Source of the DNA: Hymenobacter sediminicola
GTDB taxonomy: Bacteria; Bacteroidota; Bacteroidia; Cytophagales; Hymenobacteraceae
DNA length: 64,000 nt
Reading direction: 5' to 3'
Assembly: GCF_014250515.1 (NCBI RefSeq)
Contig: NZ_CP060202.1
Span: 3,035,001-3,099,000 of the forward strand
Shown: positions 1 through 8,801 of the stretch, piece by piece
Position numbering within the stretch: the first letter of the stretch is position 1
Layout: every line of letters begins with the position of its first letter
The notes under the pieces: generated by a model
What the model saw: only the letters and a program-made list of their open reading frames with translations
Database searches by the model: none
Told to the model about the DNA's origin: nothing
Made by a program: the position numbers and the translations under genes

Positions 1-2
1 AC

Positions 3-1337
3 CAATTGCAGCTCCAGCAGGGCCTGCTGGACACCCATGCCGCGCATTCGCTGGCGGTGCACCCAACTCAGCTCTACACGCTACTACTATGCGCCGGTGT
101 GTGGCTTGTGCTGCATCTGACGCGCCACCGCCAGTGGCCGGCGGGCAGCCGGGCGTTGTTGCAGGCCGGGTTGTTAGTGGCGGGTCGGCTGCTCATCGAG
201 TTCTGGCGCGACCCGGCCGGCGAACCGGTAGGCTCATCTGTAGTAGCCCTTGGCCGCTTGCAGATGCTCCAATTGCAATGGCTGCTTTTGCCCTGTGCTG
301 TGCTTCTGCTGGGTAGCTGGCTCTGGCTGATCCGATATGCGACACCCACACCTGACGAAGCACCCGAAAACCGGCCGGTACGGAACCTGCTTGGCGCTCT
401 TGGGCTATTGGCATTTGCCGCGCTGCTCCCAGCCGGAGCCCTCACACTGCCCGAATTGCTGGTAGTAAAAGCTGTATTGCTGGCAGTTGTTGTATTAGCC
501 ACGGCCACCATTCTACGGGGCGCACTAGCGGCACGCCGGGCTGGGTTGCCGCTGGCCGCATTGGCTGTGGTCCTGCTTTTCTCCAACCAGATTCCGGCCG
601 ATACTACCAGCAATGAGCAGCATTGGTCGTTTACGGTTGGCGCCGGAAACGGTGAATTTGCGCGTGAGCAGCAGCCCTATGATAATGAAGGCTGTGGCAG
701 TCCACCTCCCACCCAACCTTTCCGGCATAGCTACCGGTCTGTAAGTGTAGATGCCACCAGCAGCTGGAAACCAGATCCAACTGACCGCCCGGAGGCTGAG
801 AACGAGGCTGGGCTACGGCTCATGGTCGGCCGCGACCAGCAACACACCATTGGCCGGCCTGACACCGTAAAATCGACCTTTCTGTTCGCCATCAACCCGC
901 ACTACATGCTGAATCGGCGCTGGTTTGGAATCGGGGGCGGACTCCTGCTGGGTACTCTTGGATACAGCAAAACAGCCGGCGACACGTACCAGCCACTCGT
1001 GGCCGCACCTCATTTCACCACCTGGATAGGGCGGCGCGAGTACCTATATGTGCAAGGCGACGTGAACACGCCCACCCAGGGTCTCGGCAATCCGGCACTA
1101 CGCGTAGGGGTGGGTTCCCGGTTCCGTTCGAGCGGACGCTATAGCGTGCTGCTGGGTATGTCCACTGGCAGTGGCTACCCCACGCCTCCCGGTGTAAATG
1201 ATAAAGCATTTTTCGTTGAATCAAGCCTGCAAATCAGCCCGCGCTGGCAGGTGCAACCCTACCTCACGTTGGGTGGCCGCGAGTTCCGGCAAGCACACGT
1301 GCAGCTGCGCTACGCGCTACCGCCCCGCAATCGGTAG
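3..1337 (+). CDS. Lgt-family membrane protein (5' partial) with beta-rich C-terminal extension
   Basis: The reading frame is open from the window edge, so the start lies upstream; 444 residues are visible. The first ~60 visible residues match the C-terminal part of prolipoprotein diacylglyceryl transferase: a HPTQLY motif, then a hydrophobic stretch, then LLIEFWRDP. More hydrophobic helices follow to about residue 195. Lgt normally ends soon after this point. Here the chain runs on for about 245 residues with alternating aromatic/polar strands, many Gly, Tyr and Arg, and an ending typical of outer-membrane beta-barrels (LRYAL then PPRNR). Lgt attaches diacylglycerol to the lipobox cysteine in the inner membrane. 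Whether this copy is active cannot be judged because the catalytic N-terminal half is missing. It converges with the DUF2905 gene, 8 bases away. The family of the N-terminal part is fairly sure; the role of the tail is unknown. Confidence 0.7.
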   Translation, partial: QLQLQQGLLDTHAAHSLAVHPTQLYTLLLCAGVWLVLHLTRHRQWPAGSRALLQAGLLVAGRLLIEFWRDPAGEPVGSSVVALGRLQMLQLQWLLLPCAVLLLGSWLWLIRYATPTPDEAPENRPVRNLLGALGLLAFAALLPAGALTLPELLVVKAVLLAVVVLATATILRGALAARRAGLPLAALAVVLLFSNQIPADTTSNEQHWSFTVGAGNGEFAREQQPYDNEGCGSPPPTQPFRHSYRSVSVDATSSWKPDPTDRPEAENEAGLRLMVGRDQQHTIGRPDTVKSTFLFAINPHYMLNRRWFGIGGGLLLGTLGYSKTAGDTYQPLVAAPHFTTWIGRREYLYVQGDVNTPTQGLGNPALRVGVGSRFRSSGRYSVLLGMSTGSGYPTPPGVNDKAFFVESSLQISPRWQVQPYLTLGGREFRQAHVQLRYALPPRNR

Positions 1338-1345
1338 TCTTGGCT

Positions 1346-1576
1346 TCAGCCACCGAAGCGCCGCACCAGCCACAGGAGCAGGCTCAGCACCACACTTACC
1401 AGCAGCATCGACACGATGGGTGCGTAGAACCGAAACCCCGGCCGCTCGATGCGGATGTCGCCGGGCAGCCGGCCGAACCAACCCAGTAGGCTGCCGCCCC
1501 CTAACCACAGAAAAGCGCCAAAGGCTACGACAATGAGGCCTAGAATGACAAGCATTTTACCAGGTTGAGGCTGCAT
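1346..1576 (-). CDS. DUF2905 small membrane protein
   Basis: A 76-residue protein with two hydrophobic helices: one near the N-terminus (VILGLIVVAFGAFLWLGGG) and one at the C-terminus (SMLLVSVVLSLLLWLVRR). Between them lies the conserved loop GRLPGDIRIERPGFRFYAP, which is the hallmark of DUF2905. The ATG at 1576 was chosen because it puts the first helix near the N-terminus as in the family; the open frame runs 23 codons further upstream with no family similarity. The function of the family is unknown; it is presumed to be an inner-membrane protein. It lies downstream of topoisomerase III, from which it is separated by 90 bases. Confidence 0.85.
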   Translation of the reverse strand: MQPQPGKMLVILGLIVVAFGAFLWLGGGSLLGWFGRLPGDIRIERPGFRFYAPIVSMLLVSVVLSLLLWLVRRFGG

Positions 1577-1666
1577 AGAAAGCGGCGTAGCAGGGCTTCG
1601 TGTATCGTTAAGACAAATAGCTGATGCGGCACATATGGTGCGCAAAGCGAAGGATTCGCATTACAC

Positions 1667-4216
1667 TTACCCTTGTCCAAACACTGGCTCTATCCGGCCT
1701 TCCTGATTAATCTGCAGCACGGCTTCGTAGTTTTTGCCGGTTTTGGCGGATACAAACCCGCGGATGACGCTGGTTTTGCCTTTGCGCAGCAACTGGTTCA
1801 TCTGGGTGTCGGTGAGGGTTTTGCCGCCCCACTCGAAGGGCACGCGGAACTGGCAGTCCTCGCGGAAGCGGGAGCAGCCCCAGGCGCTTTTGCCGCGCAG
1901 CATCTGGCCCAGCCGGCACACCGGGCACGGAATCTGGCCAGGGTCCTGGGGCGTGGTGGGCTTGCTTTCGGCGGCGCGCACCAGCTCCAGCGTGCGGGCC
2001 GGCGTGAGGCGAATGGCGGCATCGAACTTCTGACCCATATCGTCCACGAAGCCTTTCATGACCGGCGTACGGCCCTTTTTCAGCAGCTCGCTTACTTGCT
2101 TATCGGTGAGCTTCTTGCCCTCAAAATCGGTGGGCAGCCGGAACTGGCAGCCTTCCTTCCAGCGCGAGCAGCCCAGCGCCGACTTGCCGCGCAGCACATG
2201 GCCGCTGCCACAGGCCGGGCACGGTCCAAGCGCCCCCGGCACGGCCGGCGTGGCGGCAGCTTTCGGCGGACTGGCCTTGGCGGTGGCGCCAGCTTTCTGG
2301 CCAGTGAGGTCAGCCATTTCGGGCTTGAAGATGCTAATGCCGCGGCCCGAGCCATCCTGCTTCACTTCCTGCACCATCTCGCGCACCAGCTGCTGCAGCT
2401 CGCCCAGAAACTGGCCCGAGTCCAGTTGGCCGCTTTCAATCTGGCGCAGCTTCCGCTCCCACTGCCCGGTCAGCTCCGCCGACTTCAGCGTGGGGTTGCG
2501 AATCAAGCCAATCAGCTCGACACCGGTGGGCGTGGGCACGATTTTCTTTTTGTCGCGCCGGATGTAGCCGCGCTTGAACAGCGTTTCGATGATGGCGGCG
2601 CGGGTAGAGGGGCGGCCGATGCCGTTTTCCTTCATGGCCTGGCGCAGCTCGTCGTCGTCCACGTTGCGGCCCGCGGTTTCCATGCCGCGCAGCAGCATGG
2701 CCTCGGTGTAGTCGCGCGGCGGCTGGGTCATTTTGGCGTCGAGGCGAGGCTTATGCGGGCCGGTTTCGTCTTTCACGAAGCTGGGCAGCACGGTATTCAC
2801 CACGTCGTCGTCGCCTTCGCCAGCTGCTTTCGGGGCCGAGGGCGCCTGCTGCTTTTCTGGGTCGCCGTACACCTCGCGCCAGCCGGGGCTGAGGATCTGG
2901 CGGCCCCGGACGCGGAACGTGCGCCCGGCCACGTCGGCCGTCACGGTGGTGTTTGATACTTCGCAGTCGGGGTAAAACGCGGCTAGAAAGCGGCGCACGA
3001 TGATGTCGTAGACGCTGCTTTCGGTGCCGTGCAGGCTGTTCGCGCTGGCCCCGGTCGGGATGATGGCGTGGTGGTCGGTTACTTTGTTGTTGTTGAAGAC
3101 CTTGGTGCTTTTGCGGATTTTGCCGGCCGCCAGCAGCGGCGCCGCCAGCGCGCCGTGCGCCCCGCCCAGCCCGCGCATAATGCCCGCAATTTTGGGGTAC
3201 TGGTCGTCGGGCAGAAAGGTGGTGTCGACGCGCGGGTAGCTCACCACTTTCTTCTCGTATAGGCCCTGCACGGTTTTGAGCGTGTCTTCGGCCGAGAGGC
3301 CCAACTGGTTGTTGCACTGCACCTGCAACGAAGTCAGGTCGAACAGCGCGGGCGGACTTTCCAGTGCCTTCTTGATTTCCACGTTGGTCACTGTCAGCGG
3401 CTGGCCGGTCACCTGGGCCATAGCAGCGTCTGCTTCTTCCTGCGTCACGAAGTAGCCGCGGGCTTTCAGGCGGGCTTTTTCGTCGGGCTCATCATCGTCC
3501 TTGCCCTTTTTCAGCACGGCCACGTGGCTGAACATGGTACCGCGGTACTCAGTTCGCAGCACCCAGTATGGCTCGGGCCGGAAGTTCTGGATTTCGTGGT
3601 AGCGGTCCACGAGCAACGCCAGCGTGGGCGTCTGCACGCGCCCGATGCTGAGCACCTGCCGCTGACCGGGCGCGTACTTTAGCGTGAACAATCGGGTGGC
3701 ATTCAAACCTAGCAGCCAGTCGCCGGCGGCGCGGCTTTTGCCGGCCTGGTAGAGGTTGTCGAACTCCGAGCCTTCGCGCAAGTTTTGGAAGCCCTGGCGG
3801 ATGGCTTCTTCGGTGAGCGAGGAAATCCAGAGGCGCTTGAAGGGCTTGCGGTACTTAGCTTCCATCAGCACCCAGCGCTGAATGACTTCGCCTTCCTGGC
3901 CGGCGTCACCGCAGTTTATCACCTCGTCGGCGTTGGCCAGCAGGTTTTTGATGACGTTGAACTGGCGTACTACGCCGTCGTCGCGGCGCATGAGCTTGAT
4001 GCCGAACTGCTCGGGCACCATGGGCAGGTCGTGGATGCTCCAGCGTTTCCACTCGGGGCGGTAGTCCTCGGGCTCGCGCAGCTGGCAGAAGTGCCCAAAC
4101 GTCCAGGTGACCTGGTAGCCGTTGCCCTCGTAGTAGCCGTCCATGCGCCGGTCGGCACCCAGCACACTGGCAATTTCGCGGGCCACGCTGGGCTTTTCGG
4201 CAATGCAAACTTTCAA
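1667..4216 (-). CDS. topB: DNA topoisomerase III (type IA)
   Basis: An 849-residue type IA topoisomerase, which relaxes or decatenates DNA through a transient 5'-phosphotyrosine. The TOPRIM domain opens the protein (KVCIAEKPSVA, catalytic Glu about residue 7). Its second motif is CGDAGQEGE at about residues 102-110, so the usual DxD has become DxG, a variant I know from Bacteroidota TopB proteins. The active-site region reads LYEKKVVSYPRVDT, with the Tyr as nucleophile. Two C-terminal zinc-ribbon-like repeats follow (CPACGSGH.. and CPVCRLGQ.., each with LRGKSA.GCSR). The family N-terminus falls on a TTG codon at 4216; an ATG at 4309 would add 31 unrelated residues and start directly after the upstream gene's stop. 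TTG is preferred. Probably co-transcribed with the two lipoprotein/SUMF1-like genes upstream. Confidence 0.93.
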   Translation of the reverse strand: MKVCIAEKPSVAREIASVLGADRRMDGYYEGNGYQVTWTFGHFCQLREPEDYRPEWKRWSIHDLPMVPEQFGIKLMRRDDGVVRQFNVIKNLLANADEVINCGDAGQEGEVIQRWVLMEAKYRKPFKRLWISSLTEEAIRQGFQNLREGSEFDNLYQAGKSRAAGDWLLGLNATRLFTLKYAPGQRQVLSIGRVQTPTLALLVDRYHEIQNFRPEPYWVLRTEYRGTMFSHVAVLKKGKDDDEPDEKARLKARGYFVTQEEADAAMAQVTGQPLTVTNVEIKKALESPPALFDLTSLQVQCNNQLGLSAEDTLKTVQGLYEKKVVSYPRVDTTFLPDDQYPKIAGIMRGLGGAHGALAAPLLAAGKIRKSTKVFNNNKVTDHHAIIPTGASANSLHGTESSVYDIIVRRFLAAFYPDCEVSNTTVTADVAGRTFRVRGRQILSPGWREVYGDPEKQQAPSAPKAAGEGDDDVVNTVLPSFVKDETGPHKPRLDAKMTQPPRDYTEAMLLRGMETAGRNVDDDELRQAMKENGIGRPSTRAAIIETLFKRGYIRRDKKKIVPTPTGVELIGLIRNPTLKSAELTGQWERKLRQIESGQLDSGQFLGELQQLVREMVQEVKQDGSGRGISIFKPEMADLTGQKAGATAKASPPKAAATPAVPGALGPCPACGSGHVLRGKSALGCSRWKEGCQFRLPTDFEGKKLTDKQVSELLKKGRTPVMKGFVDDMGQKFDAAIRLTPARTLELVRAAESKPTTPQDPGQIPCPVCRLGQMLRGKSAWGCSRFREDCQFRVPFEWGGKTLTDTQMNQLLRKGKTSVIRGFVSAKTGKNYEAVLQINQEGRIEPVFGQG

Positions 4217-4309
4217 CTCGTTGATTCTCGTGGTAAGGGAATGGTGCCGGCTTTGCGCTGGCAAGGGAATCAACAAAGATACGCGCAGGAAAGGTCGGTT
4301 GTGGTGCAA

Positions 4310-5296
4310 TTAGCGGGTAGCATACCACGCTTGCGTATTCCGCAGTTGAAACAGTAATTTATACAGTTGAATCAGCCCCAGGCTACCTTCTAACCCATAG
4401 TCCTCTATCTTTTTGATGGTGCCATCAGCGTAGGTTACGGTGAGCGTAGCCGTTTGTTGGTCAGTAGCTCTAACAGCGTATCTGTCCTTCATTTGCCTGA
4501 ACTTCAAATAATTGATTAAAGACCACAGCTCCGGCAGGTGAGGCGCATCGATTACGCCAGTGAAGCGGCCACGTAGCTTATTATACTCTAATGCTTCGTA
4601 TTTCGCATCTCCGGTACGGTCGATTTGCATCTTGAATACCGGGCAGCTACCATAGCATTCTGTTGTTTCAAGCTGAACCCTTGTAACGCTGTATCTTTCT
4701 GGGGCCGGGTTATATTCTATAAAGCGTCCCTTATCTAGAATCAACGTATCGACTACACAGCTGTAGGTTCCGGTGGCTGCTCCGCTGCCGTCCACGTTTC
4801 TGGCAAAGGCAATGAGGTCCTGCGGTTTCTGCTTTACTATCCAGGGCACCATGTGCTCGGTGAAGTCGTCAAAGCCAAGAAGCCATTCGCTATAGCCGCC
4901 GATGCGCGTAACGTGGGGCAATACATTGCCTGAGTCCAGCAAACATATCAGGGGGTTTTCAGGATCCAGGATGGATGAACTTTCCCCGAAAACCAGCAGG
5001 TCTGTGCGGCCGTTGCCGTCGAAATCAGCTTTCATCCAACTGCTCACTGTTTGGCAATCAACGCAGCTTTTCAAGCGTCGGCATAAAGTTGTATCCGGAC
5101 GGTGCATCTTAACTGGTCGGTCCTGCTTTGCATATACTTCCACCAACCGTATCACCTGTGCATCGGTCTGCAGGCTATCAATGCGACTAAGCAGCTTTTG
5201 ACTATGCGGCTCCTGGCTGGCAGAGTCGAGTATCTTCGGTTTGCATTGGCAGGCAAACAACATTATGCATACACAGCAAATAAGTATTTTCAGCAT
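4310..5296 (-). CDS. DUF6438 domain lipoprotein
   Basis: A 328-residue protein with a lipoprotein signal peptide: a hydrophobic stretch and a lipobox LFAC, giving Cys at residue 16. The C-terminal half carries the DUF6438 signature: VQLETTECYGSCPVF, then KYEALEYNKLRGRFTG and a leucine-rich tail helix. The N-terminal half has a CRRLKSCVDCQTV segment and a stretch resembling FG-GAP/VCBS-type secreted proteins (KADFDGNGRTDLLVFGE). It is probably anchored in a cell-envelope membrane facing the periplasm or surface. It lies 12 bases after the SUMF1-like gene and touches topB, so the three form one likely transcription unit. The function is unknown. Confidence 0.8.
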   Translation of the reverse strand: MLKILICCVCIMLFACQCKPKILDSASQEPHSQKLLSRIDSLQTDAQVIRLVEVYAKQDRPVKMHRPDTTLCRRLKSCVDCQTVSSWMKADFDGNGRTDLLVFGESSSILDPENPLICLLDSGNVLPHVTRIGGYSEWLLGFDDFTEHMVPWIVKQKPQDLIAFARNVDGSGAATGTYSCVVDTLILDKGRFIEYNPAPERYSVTRVQLETTECYGSCPVFKMQIDRTGDAKYEALEYNKLRGRFTGVIDAPHLPELWSLINYLKFRQMKDRYAVRATDQQTATLTVTYADGTIKKIEDYGLEGSLGLIQLYKLLFQLRNTQAWYATR

Positions 5297-5308
5297 ATGT
5301 CCTTCGGC

Positions 5309-6358
5309 TTACTGCCCTGCCTTCCGCACCATACGCACTGTAGCCATGCAGCGGAAGCCCAGCCAACTCTGCGGCCCCTTGTACAGTTGCCGTGACTCAG
5401 GCTTCAGCTCTGTGACGGACGTTTTATACGAGCCGCCTTTCGCTACGCCTTTTGCGGCAGTCATTTCGGCTACGTTGCCTATGATGTTATAGAGTCCCAG
5501 GTAGTTGGGCGGGTTCACATACACATATTCAAGTCCAAGCTGGCCAGGGCGGGTAGTACAGTCGAAGGCCTGGCCCGTTTGGGTGATGTAATAGTTCTCC
5601 CACAGATTATAGGGCAGTTTATAGACAGTAGCGGTGGCTGGCAAACGCAGTGCCGTAAGGCACGAATCGAGGCCCGATTCCTTGCGCACCGATACAGGCC
5701 GCAGCTTCGCGCCGGGTCGGCCGGGTACCAAGTTGGCCGGGCCAGAACTGCTGGGGCCGGAGCCAACAGCTGCCTGTTGCCACTCCGCCTCCGTTGGCAG
5801 GCGGTATTCCACTGTCAGCTCGTACCCACGCAGTTCAGGATGCTTCTTCTGGAACTCCGTGGACTGTAGAAAAGACTCGTTGACGACTGCGCTGCGCCAT
5901 TTACAATACGCTACTGCCTGCTCGTAGCTGATGCCCACAACCGGGTAATAGCGGAAACCCGGATAGCGGAAATAGATAATGGCCGTCGGAATGCCAGCCG
6001 CGGCCGTTGGAGGCGCCGCGGCCATGGCCTTCCAGACCGTTGAGTCGGGCAGCTGGCTGCGGTAGTACGTTTCAGACGAATCGAGGAGGATATGCTGCAG
6101 ATATTCCAGCCAGTGGATGTTGGCCACTTCCGACTCATCAATGAATAGGTTTTCGGCCAGCCGGATGGTGCCGGGTGGTTCGGGCGAAACCGGCACTTGG
6201 GGTTGCTTTTGCGCCATAGCCGGCCGCGCTGCCAGAACCAGCAACACCAGAGCCCGCAATAGCGCTTCCCATTTCGTTGCGGCTTTAATTGATTGGCCGC
6301 CACTCAGCAGGAAGTTCGGTTGTAAGAATACCCTGCACGCTTTATCTGCCACAGCCAT
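5309..6358 (-). CDS. SUMF1/formylglycine-generating-enzyme-like secreted protein
   Basis: A 349-residue protein with a signal peptide (LLRALVLLVLAARPAMAQ near residues 33-50) and a SUMF1/FGE-sulfatase fold. Family landmarks are VVGISYEQAVAYCKWRS, YRLPTEAEWQQAA, YNIIGNVAEMTA, KGGSY and the terminal GFRCM. The paired active-site cysteines of true formylglycine-generating enzymes are not apparent. It is therefore more likely one of the structural or non-catalytic relatives common in Bacteroidota, such as the GldJ/GldK-type proteins, although there is no lipobox. The start is uncertain: the ATG at 6358 leaves about 30 residues before the hydrophobic core, and a later non-ATG start is possible. 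First gene of the run that ends with topB. Confidence 0.75.
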   Translation of the reverse strand: MAVADKACRVFLQPNFLLSGGQSIKAATKWEALLRALVLLVLAARPAMAQKQPQVPVSPEPPGTIRLAENLFIDESEVANIHWLEYLQHILLDSSETYYRSQLPDSTVWKAMAAAPPTAAAGIPTAIIYFRYPGFRYYPVVGISYEQAVAYCKWRSAVVNESFLQSTEFQKKHPELRGYELTVEYRLPTEAEWQQAAVGSGPSSSGPANLVPGRPGAKLRPVSVRKESGLDSCLTALRLPATATVYKLPYNLWENYYITQTGQAFDCTTRPGQLGLEYVYVNPPNYLGLYNIIGNVAEMTAAKGVAKGGSYKTSVTELKPESRQLYKGPQSWLGFRCMATVRMVRKAGQ

Positions 6359-6446
6359 ATATACCTGAATTAGTGGAACCTACTTTTCGGCCAAGTGCAG
6401 CCCGGCTGCGTACTTCTACCCGAATATCACTTCTTTTTCATCGTAT

Positions 6447-6875
6447 ATGTGGATAGTCTTTTCGTTGCTGGCAGCTCTGTCGGCAGCTGTAGTAGTTACG
6501 CTTTCCAAAGTAGGCGTCAAGAATATAGAATCCAGTGTGGCCTTTGCCATACAATCGGTGCTGATTGTAGGGGTAGCATGGGGCGTAGTAGCATGGCAGG
6601 GCTACTTGCCGCAAGTAGCCCAGATTGACCGCCGCACGTGGCTGTTTCTTATTTCCGCGGGCATCATTACCTGCGCCTCGTCGCTGTCCTCGTTTCAGGC
6701 CCTGAAGATGGGGCAGGCCTCACGCACATCCTCTTTCGACAAAATCTCGCTGGTATTTTCCATTCTGCTGGCCGTCTTCTTTCTGAAAGAAAAAGTAACC
6801 TGGCAGGTACTGCTTGGTGCGGCTTTCATGGCAGGAGGCGCCATCTTAATAGCCTTCACTAAACCTGCCGACTGA
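6447..6875 (+). CDS. Half-size EamA (DMT superfamily) transporter
   Basis: A 142-residue integral membrane protein with five hydrophobic segments and a single EamA repeat. The C-terminal signature is FDKISLVFSILLAVFFLKEKVTWQ followed by a glycine-rich last helix (GAAFMAGGAILIAF). Full-length drug/metabolite transporters have two such repeats, so this short form probably works as a dimer, as in small EamA and SMR relatives. The substrate is unknown. It is divergent from the SUMF1-like gene and convergent with the oxidoreductase downstream, and no operon partner is evident. Confidence 0.85.
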   Translation: MWIVFSLLAALSAAVVVTLSKVGVKNIESSVAFAIQSVLIVGVAWGVVAWQGYLPQVAQIDRRTWLFLISAGIITCASSLSSFQALKMGQASRTSSFDKISLVFSILLAVFFLKEKVTWQVLLGAAFMAGGAILIAFTKPAD

Positions 6876-6905
6876 TAGGTGGCAACGTAAATACTCTGCC
6901 ACTCG

Positions 6906-7853
6906 CTACTCTATCGTCAGCACGATTTTCCCGGGCGTTCCGCCTTTCTCGCTTAGCCGATGGGCTTCGGCAATGCTGTGGAGCGGCAGGTTTTTGGTGA
7001 TGATAGGCTTGATAAGGCCTTGCTGCAACCAGGCTGAAATCAAGCTCAGATCGGGGCCACTTTCCTTGGCCATGAACATGTGCTGGCTTTTATCAGAAAA
7101 GGCGGTGGCAACAGCATTTACTACAAAACCCGCTGGGTCGGGCATAGTTGTAACGTAGCGGCCATTGCGGCGTAGCGCAGCGCGGCTAGCCATAAAACTG
7201 CTTTTGCCAGCCGCGTCAAATATCAGGTCGTAGCGGCTACGGTCCTGGGTAAAGTCGTATTCGTCGCGGTTGAGGACCCGGGTAGCTCCCAGCGTTTGCA
7301 CCAGTTCCTTATGCGTGGTGCTGCATACACCCGTGACCTCGCCAGCACCCAGTGCCTTGGCTATCTGCACGGCAAATGAGCCAACACCACCCGAAGCCCC
7401 ATTTATCAGCACCCGGTCGCCGGAAAGCAACCGCCCATGCGTGTAAAGGCCCTGCAACGCCGTAATGGCCGCCAGCGGTACTGCCCCAGCCTGCTCGAAA
7501 CTCAACTGCTCCGGAATGAACGCAGCCCCCGTTTCGAAGAGTAGCGCGTACTCCGCATTGGCTCCTCCTACCCCATCGTTGGGCATACCATACACTCGGT
7601 CGCCAATCCGAAACCGCGTCACGTTGTCGCCTACGGCGGCGACTTCGCCGGCCACATCACGGCCCGGAATCTTGGGAAAACTGCGCCCAGTCAGTATTTT
7701 CAGTTCGCCGCTGCGAACTTTCCAGTCAATAGGGTTCACACTGCTGGCGCGTACGCGCACCAGTATCTGGTTGGCTTTTAGGATGGGCGTAGGCTGTTCT
7801 CCAAACTGAAGTACCTCGGCAGGACCATACTGTTCAAAATACGCAGCTTTCAT
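6906..7853 (-). CDS. NAD(P)-dependent zinc-independent MDR oxidoreductase (quinone-reductase-like)
   Basis: A 315-residue medium-chain dehydrogenase/reductase. It starts with the GroES-like fold (MKAAYFEQYGPAEVLQFGEQ), contains PGRDVAGEVAAVG around residue 65, and has a Rossmann nucleotide site INGASGGVGSFAVQIAKALGA near residues 148-168. The structural and catalytic zinc ligands of alcohol dehydrogenases are absent, which places it with quinone oxidoreductase or enone reductase-type enzymes. The substrate cannot be inferred. It is a single gene with its own upstream gap of about 110 bases before the terminator of the carbonic anhydrase gene. Confidence 0.85.
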   Translation of the reverse strand: MKAAYFEQYGPAEVLQFGEQPTPILKANQILVRVRASSVNPIDWKVRSGELKILTGRSFPKIPGRDVAGEVAAVGDNVTRFRIGDRVYGMPNDGVGGANAEYALLFETGAAFIPEQLSFEQAGAVPLAAITALQGLYTHGRLLSGDRVLINGASGGVGSFAVQIAKALGAGEVTGVCSTTHKELVQTLGATRVLNRDEYDFTQDRSRYDLIFDAAGKSSFMASRAALRRNGRYVTTMPDPAGFVVNAVATAFSDKSQHMFMAKESGPDLSLISAWLQQGLIKPIITKNLPLHSIAEAHRLSEKGGTPGKIVLTIE

Positions 7854-7960
7854 AAGATGGGCGTGCTAGCATGTGTTTCGGAATGCTACGCAAAAGCCCT
7901 GTCCGTAGTCTGAAACCTGCTGGCTTTACATGTTTCTGAGCCAGAATACAGACAAAACAA

Positions 7961-7989
7961 AACCGCCGTAGCCAAAGGCTACGGCGGTT
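7961..7989 (-). terminator. Rho-independent terminator of the carbonic anhydrase gene
   Basis: A perfect 13-bp stem (AACCGCCGTAGCC / GGCTACGGCGGTT) with a 3-base loop. Read on the minus strand it is followed by TTGTTTTGTC, a T-rich run. It lies 51 bases beyond the stop of the minus-strand carbonic anhydrase gene. On the plus strand no T-run follows. Confidence 0.8.
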
Positions 7990-8039
7990 CCAACCACACT
8001 TAACTACGTAAACTTGCCCAAGGGCAAGGCGGGAAGCCG

Positions 8040-8801
8040 CTAACTGGTTTTCTGGAGGCTTGGCTTATGCTCCTTCTTGCCAGCGGCAATAATTTCCGAT
8101 TCCGAAACACGCTTGCCTTTATCGGCCTGCGGATTGAAACCGGGTTGGTCTTCAAATACTTCTTCGGCGTGCTTCATGGCCTCAGTGCCATAAATATGGT
8201 CCAGGTCGCCTATTTCGTCGTTCACCTGCAGGTCTCGGAGTAGGCCCTCTTTGATGTCGTAGACGAGGCCGTGCAAGCGCGGCGGTTTGCTGGTTTTGCG
8301 GGCATTCTGGATGATATTGGTTTTGGCCAGGTTGCGGACCTGCTCAATCACATTGAGTTCTACCAAGCGGCGTAAACGCTCGTCCTCGTTCTTGATGCGC
8401 AGGAACTCTCTTTCATGCACCCGAATTACGTCGCGGATGTTGGTAAGCCAGTTGTCAATCAGGCCGTACTGCTTGTTGGCAGCCGCGGCAGCCACACCAC
8501 CGCAGCCGTAGTGGCCTACCACCAGAATATCCTCTACCCCGAGCACCTCCACGGCGTATTGCAGCACCGACAGCATGTTGAAGTCGGTATGCACTACCAT
8601 ATTGGCAATGTTGCGATGCACGAACATTTCGCCGGGGCCAGTGCCGGTAATGGCCGAAGCCGGCACCCGCGAATCGGAGCAGCCGATGAACAGGTATTTG
8701 GGCTTCTGCCCATTGGCCAGACGGTTGAAGAAATCAGGATCTGCCGCCTTCCGGTCGGCAACCCATTTCTCGTTGTTATCTAAAATCTGCTTGATGCTCA
8801 T
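8040..8801 (-). CDS. can: Beta-class carbonic anhydrase
   Basis: A 253-residue beta-carbonic anhydrase, interconverting CO2 and bicarbonate in the cytoplasm. The zinc site is visible: Cys41 with the Asp43-Arg45 dyad in GCSDSRVPA, and His97 and Cys100 in GHYGCGGV. GEMFVHRNIANMV is a further family block. The ATG at 8801 was chosen because the chain then begins MSIKQILDNN, typical for the family; the frame extends 25 codons further without similarity. The C-terminus is about 30 residues longer than the shortest family members. It lies 119 bases downstream of the SulP gene on the same strand, suggesting joint handling of bicarbonate. Confidence 0.95.
   Translation of the reverse strand: MSIKQILDNNEKWVADRKAADPDFFNRLANGQKPKYLFIGCSDSRVPASAITGTGPGEMFVHRNIANMVVHTDFNMLSVLQYAVEVLGVEDILVVGHYGCGGVAAAAANKQYGLIDNWLTNIRDVIRVHEREFLRIKNEDERLRRLVELNVIEQVRNLAKTNIIQNARKTSKPPRLHGLVYDIKEGLLRDLQVNDEIGDLDHIYGTEAMKHAEEVFEDQPGFNPQADKGKRVSESEIIAAGKKEHKPSLQKTS

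Noticed and set aside
1673..2956. Long plus-strand open frame (427 codons) opposite topB
   Set aside because: It lies antisense to a well-conserved gene in high-G+C DNA. Its translation is low-complexity (Ala, His, Arg-rich) with no domain.
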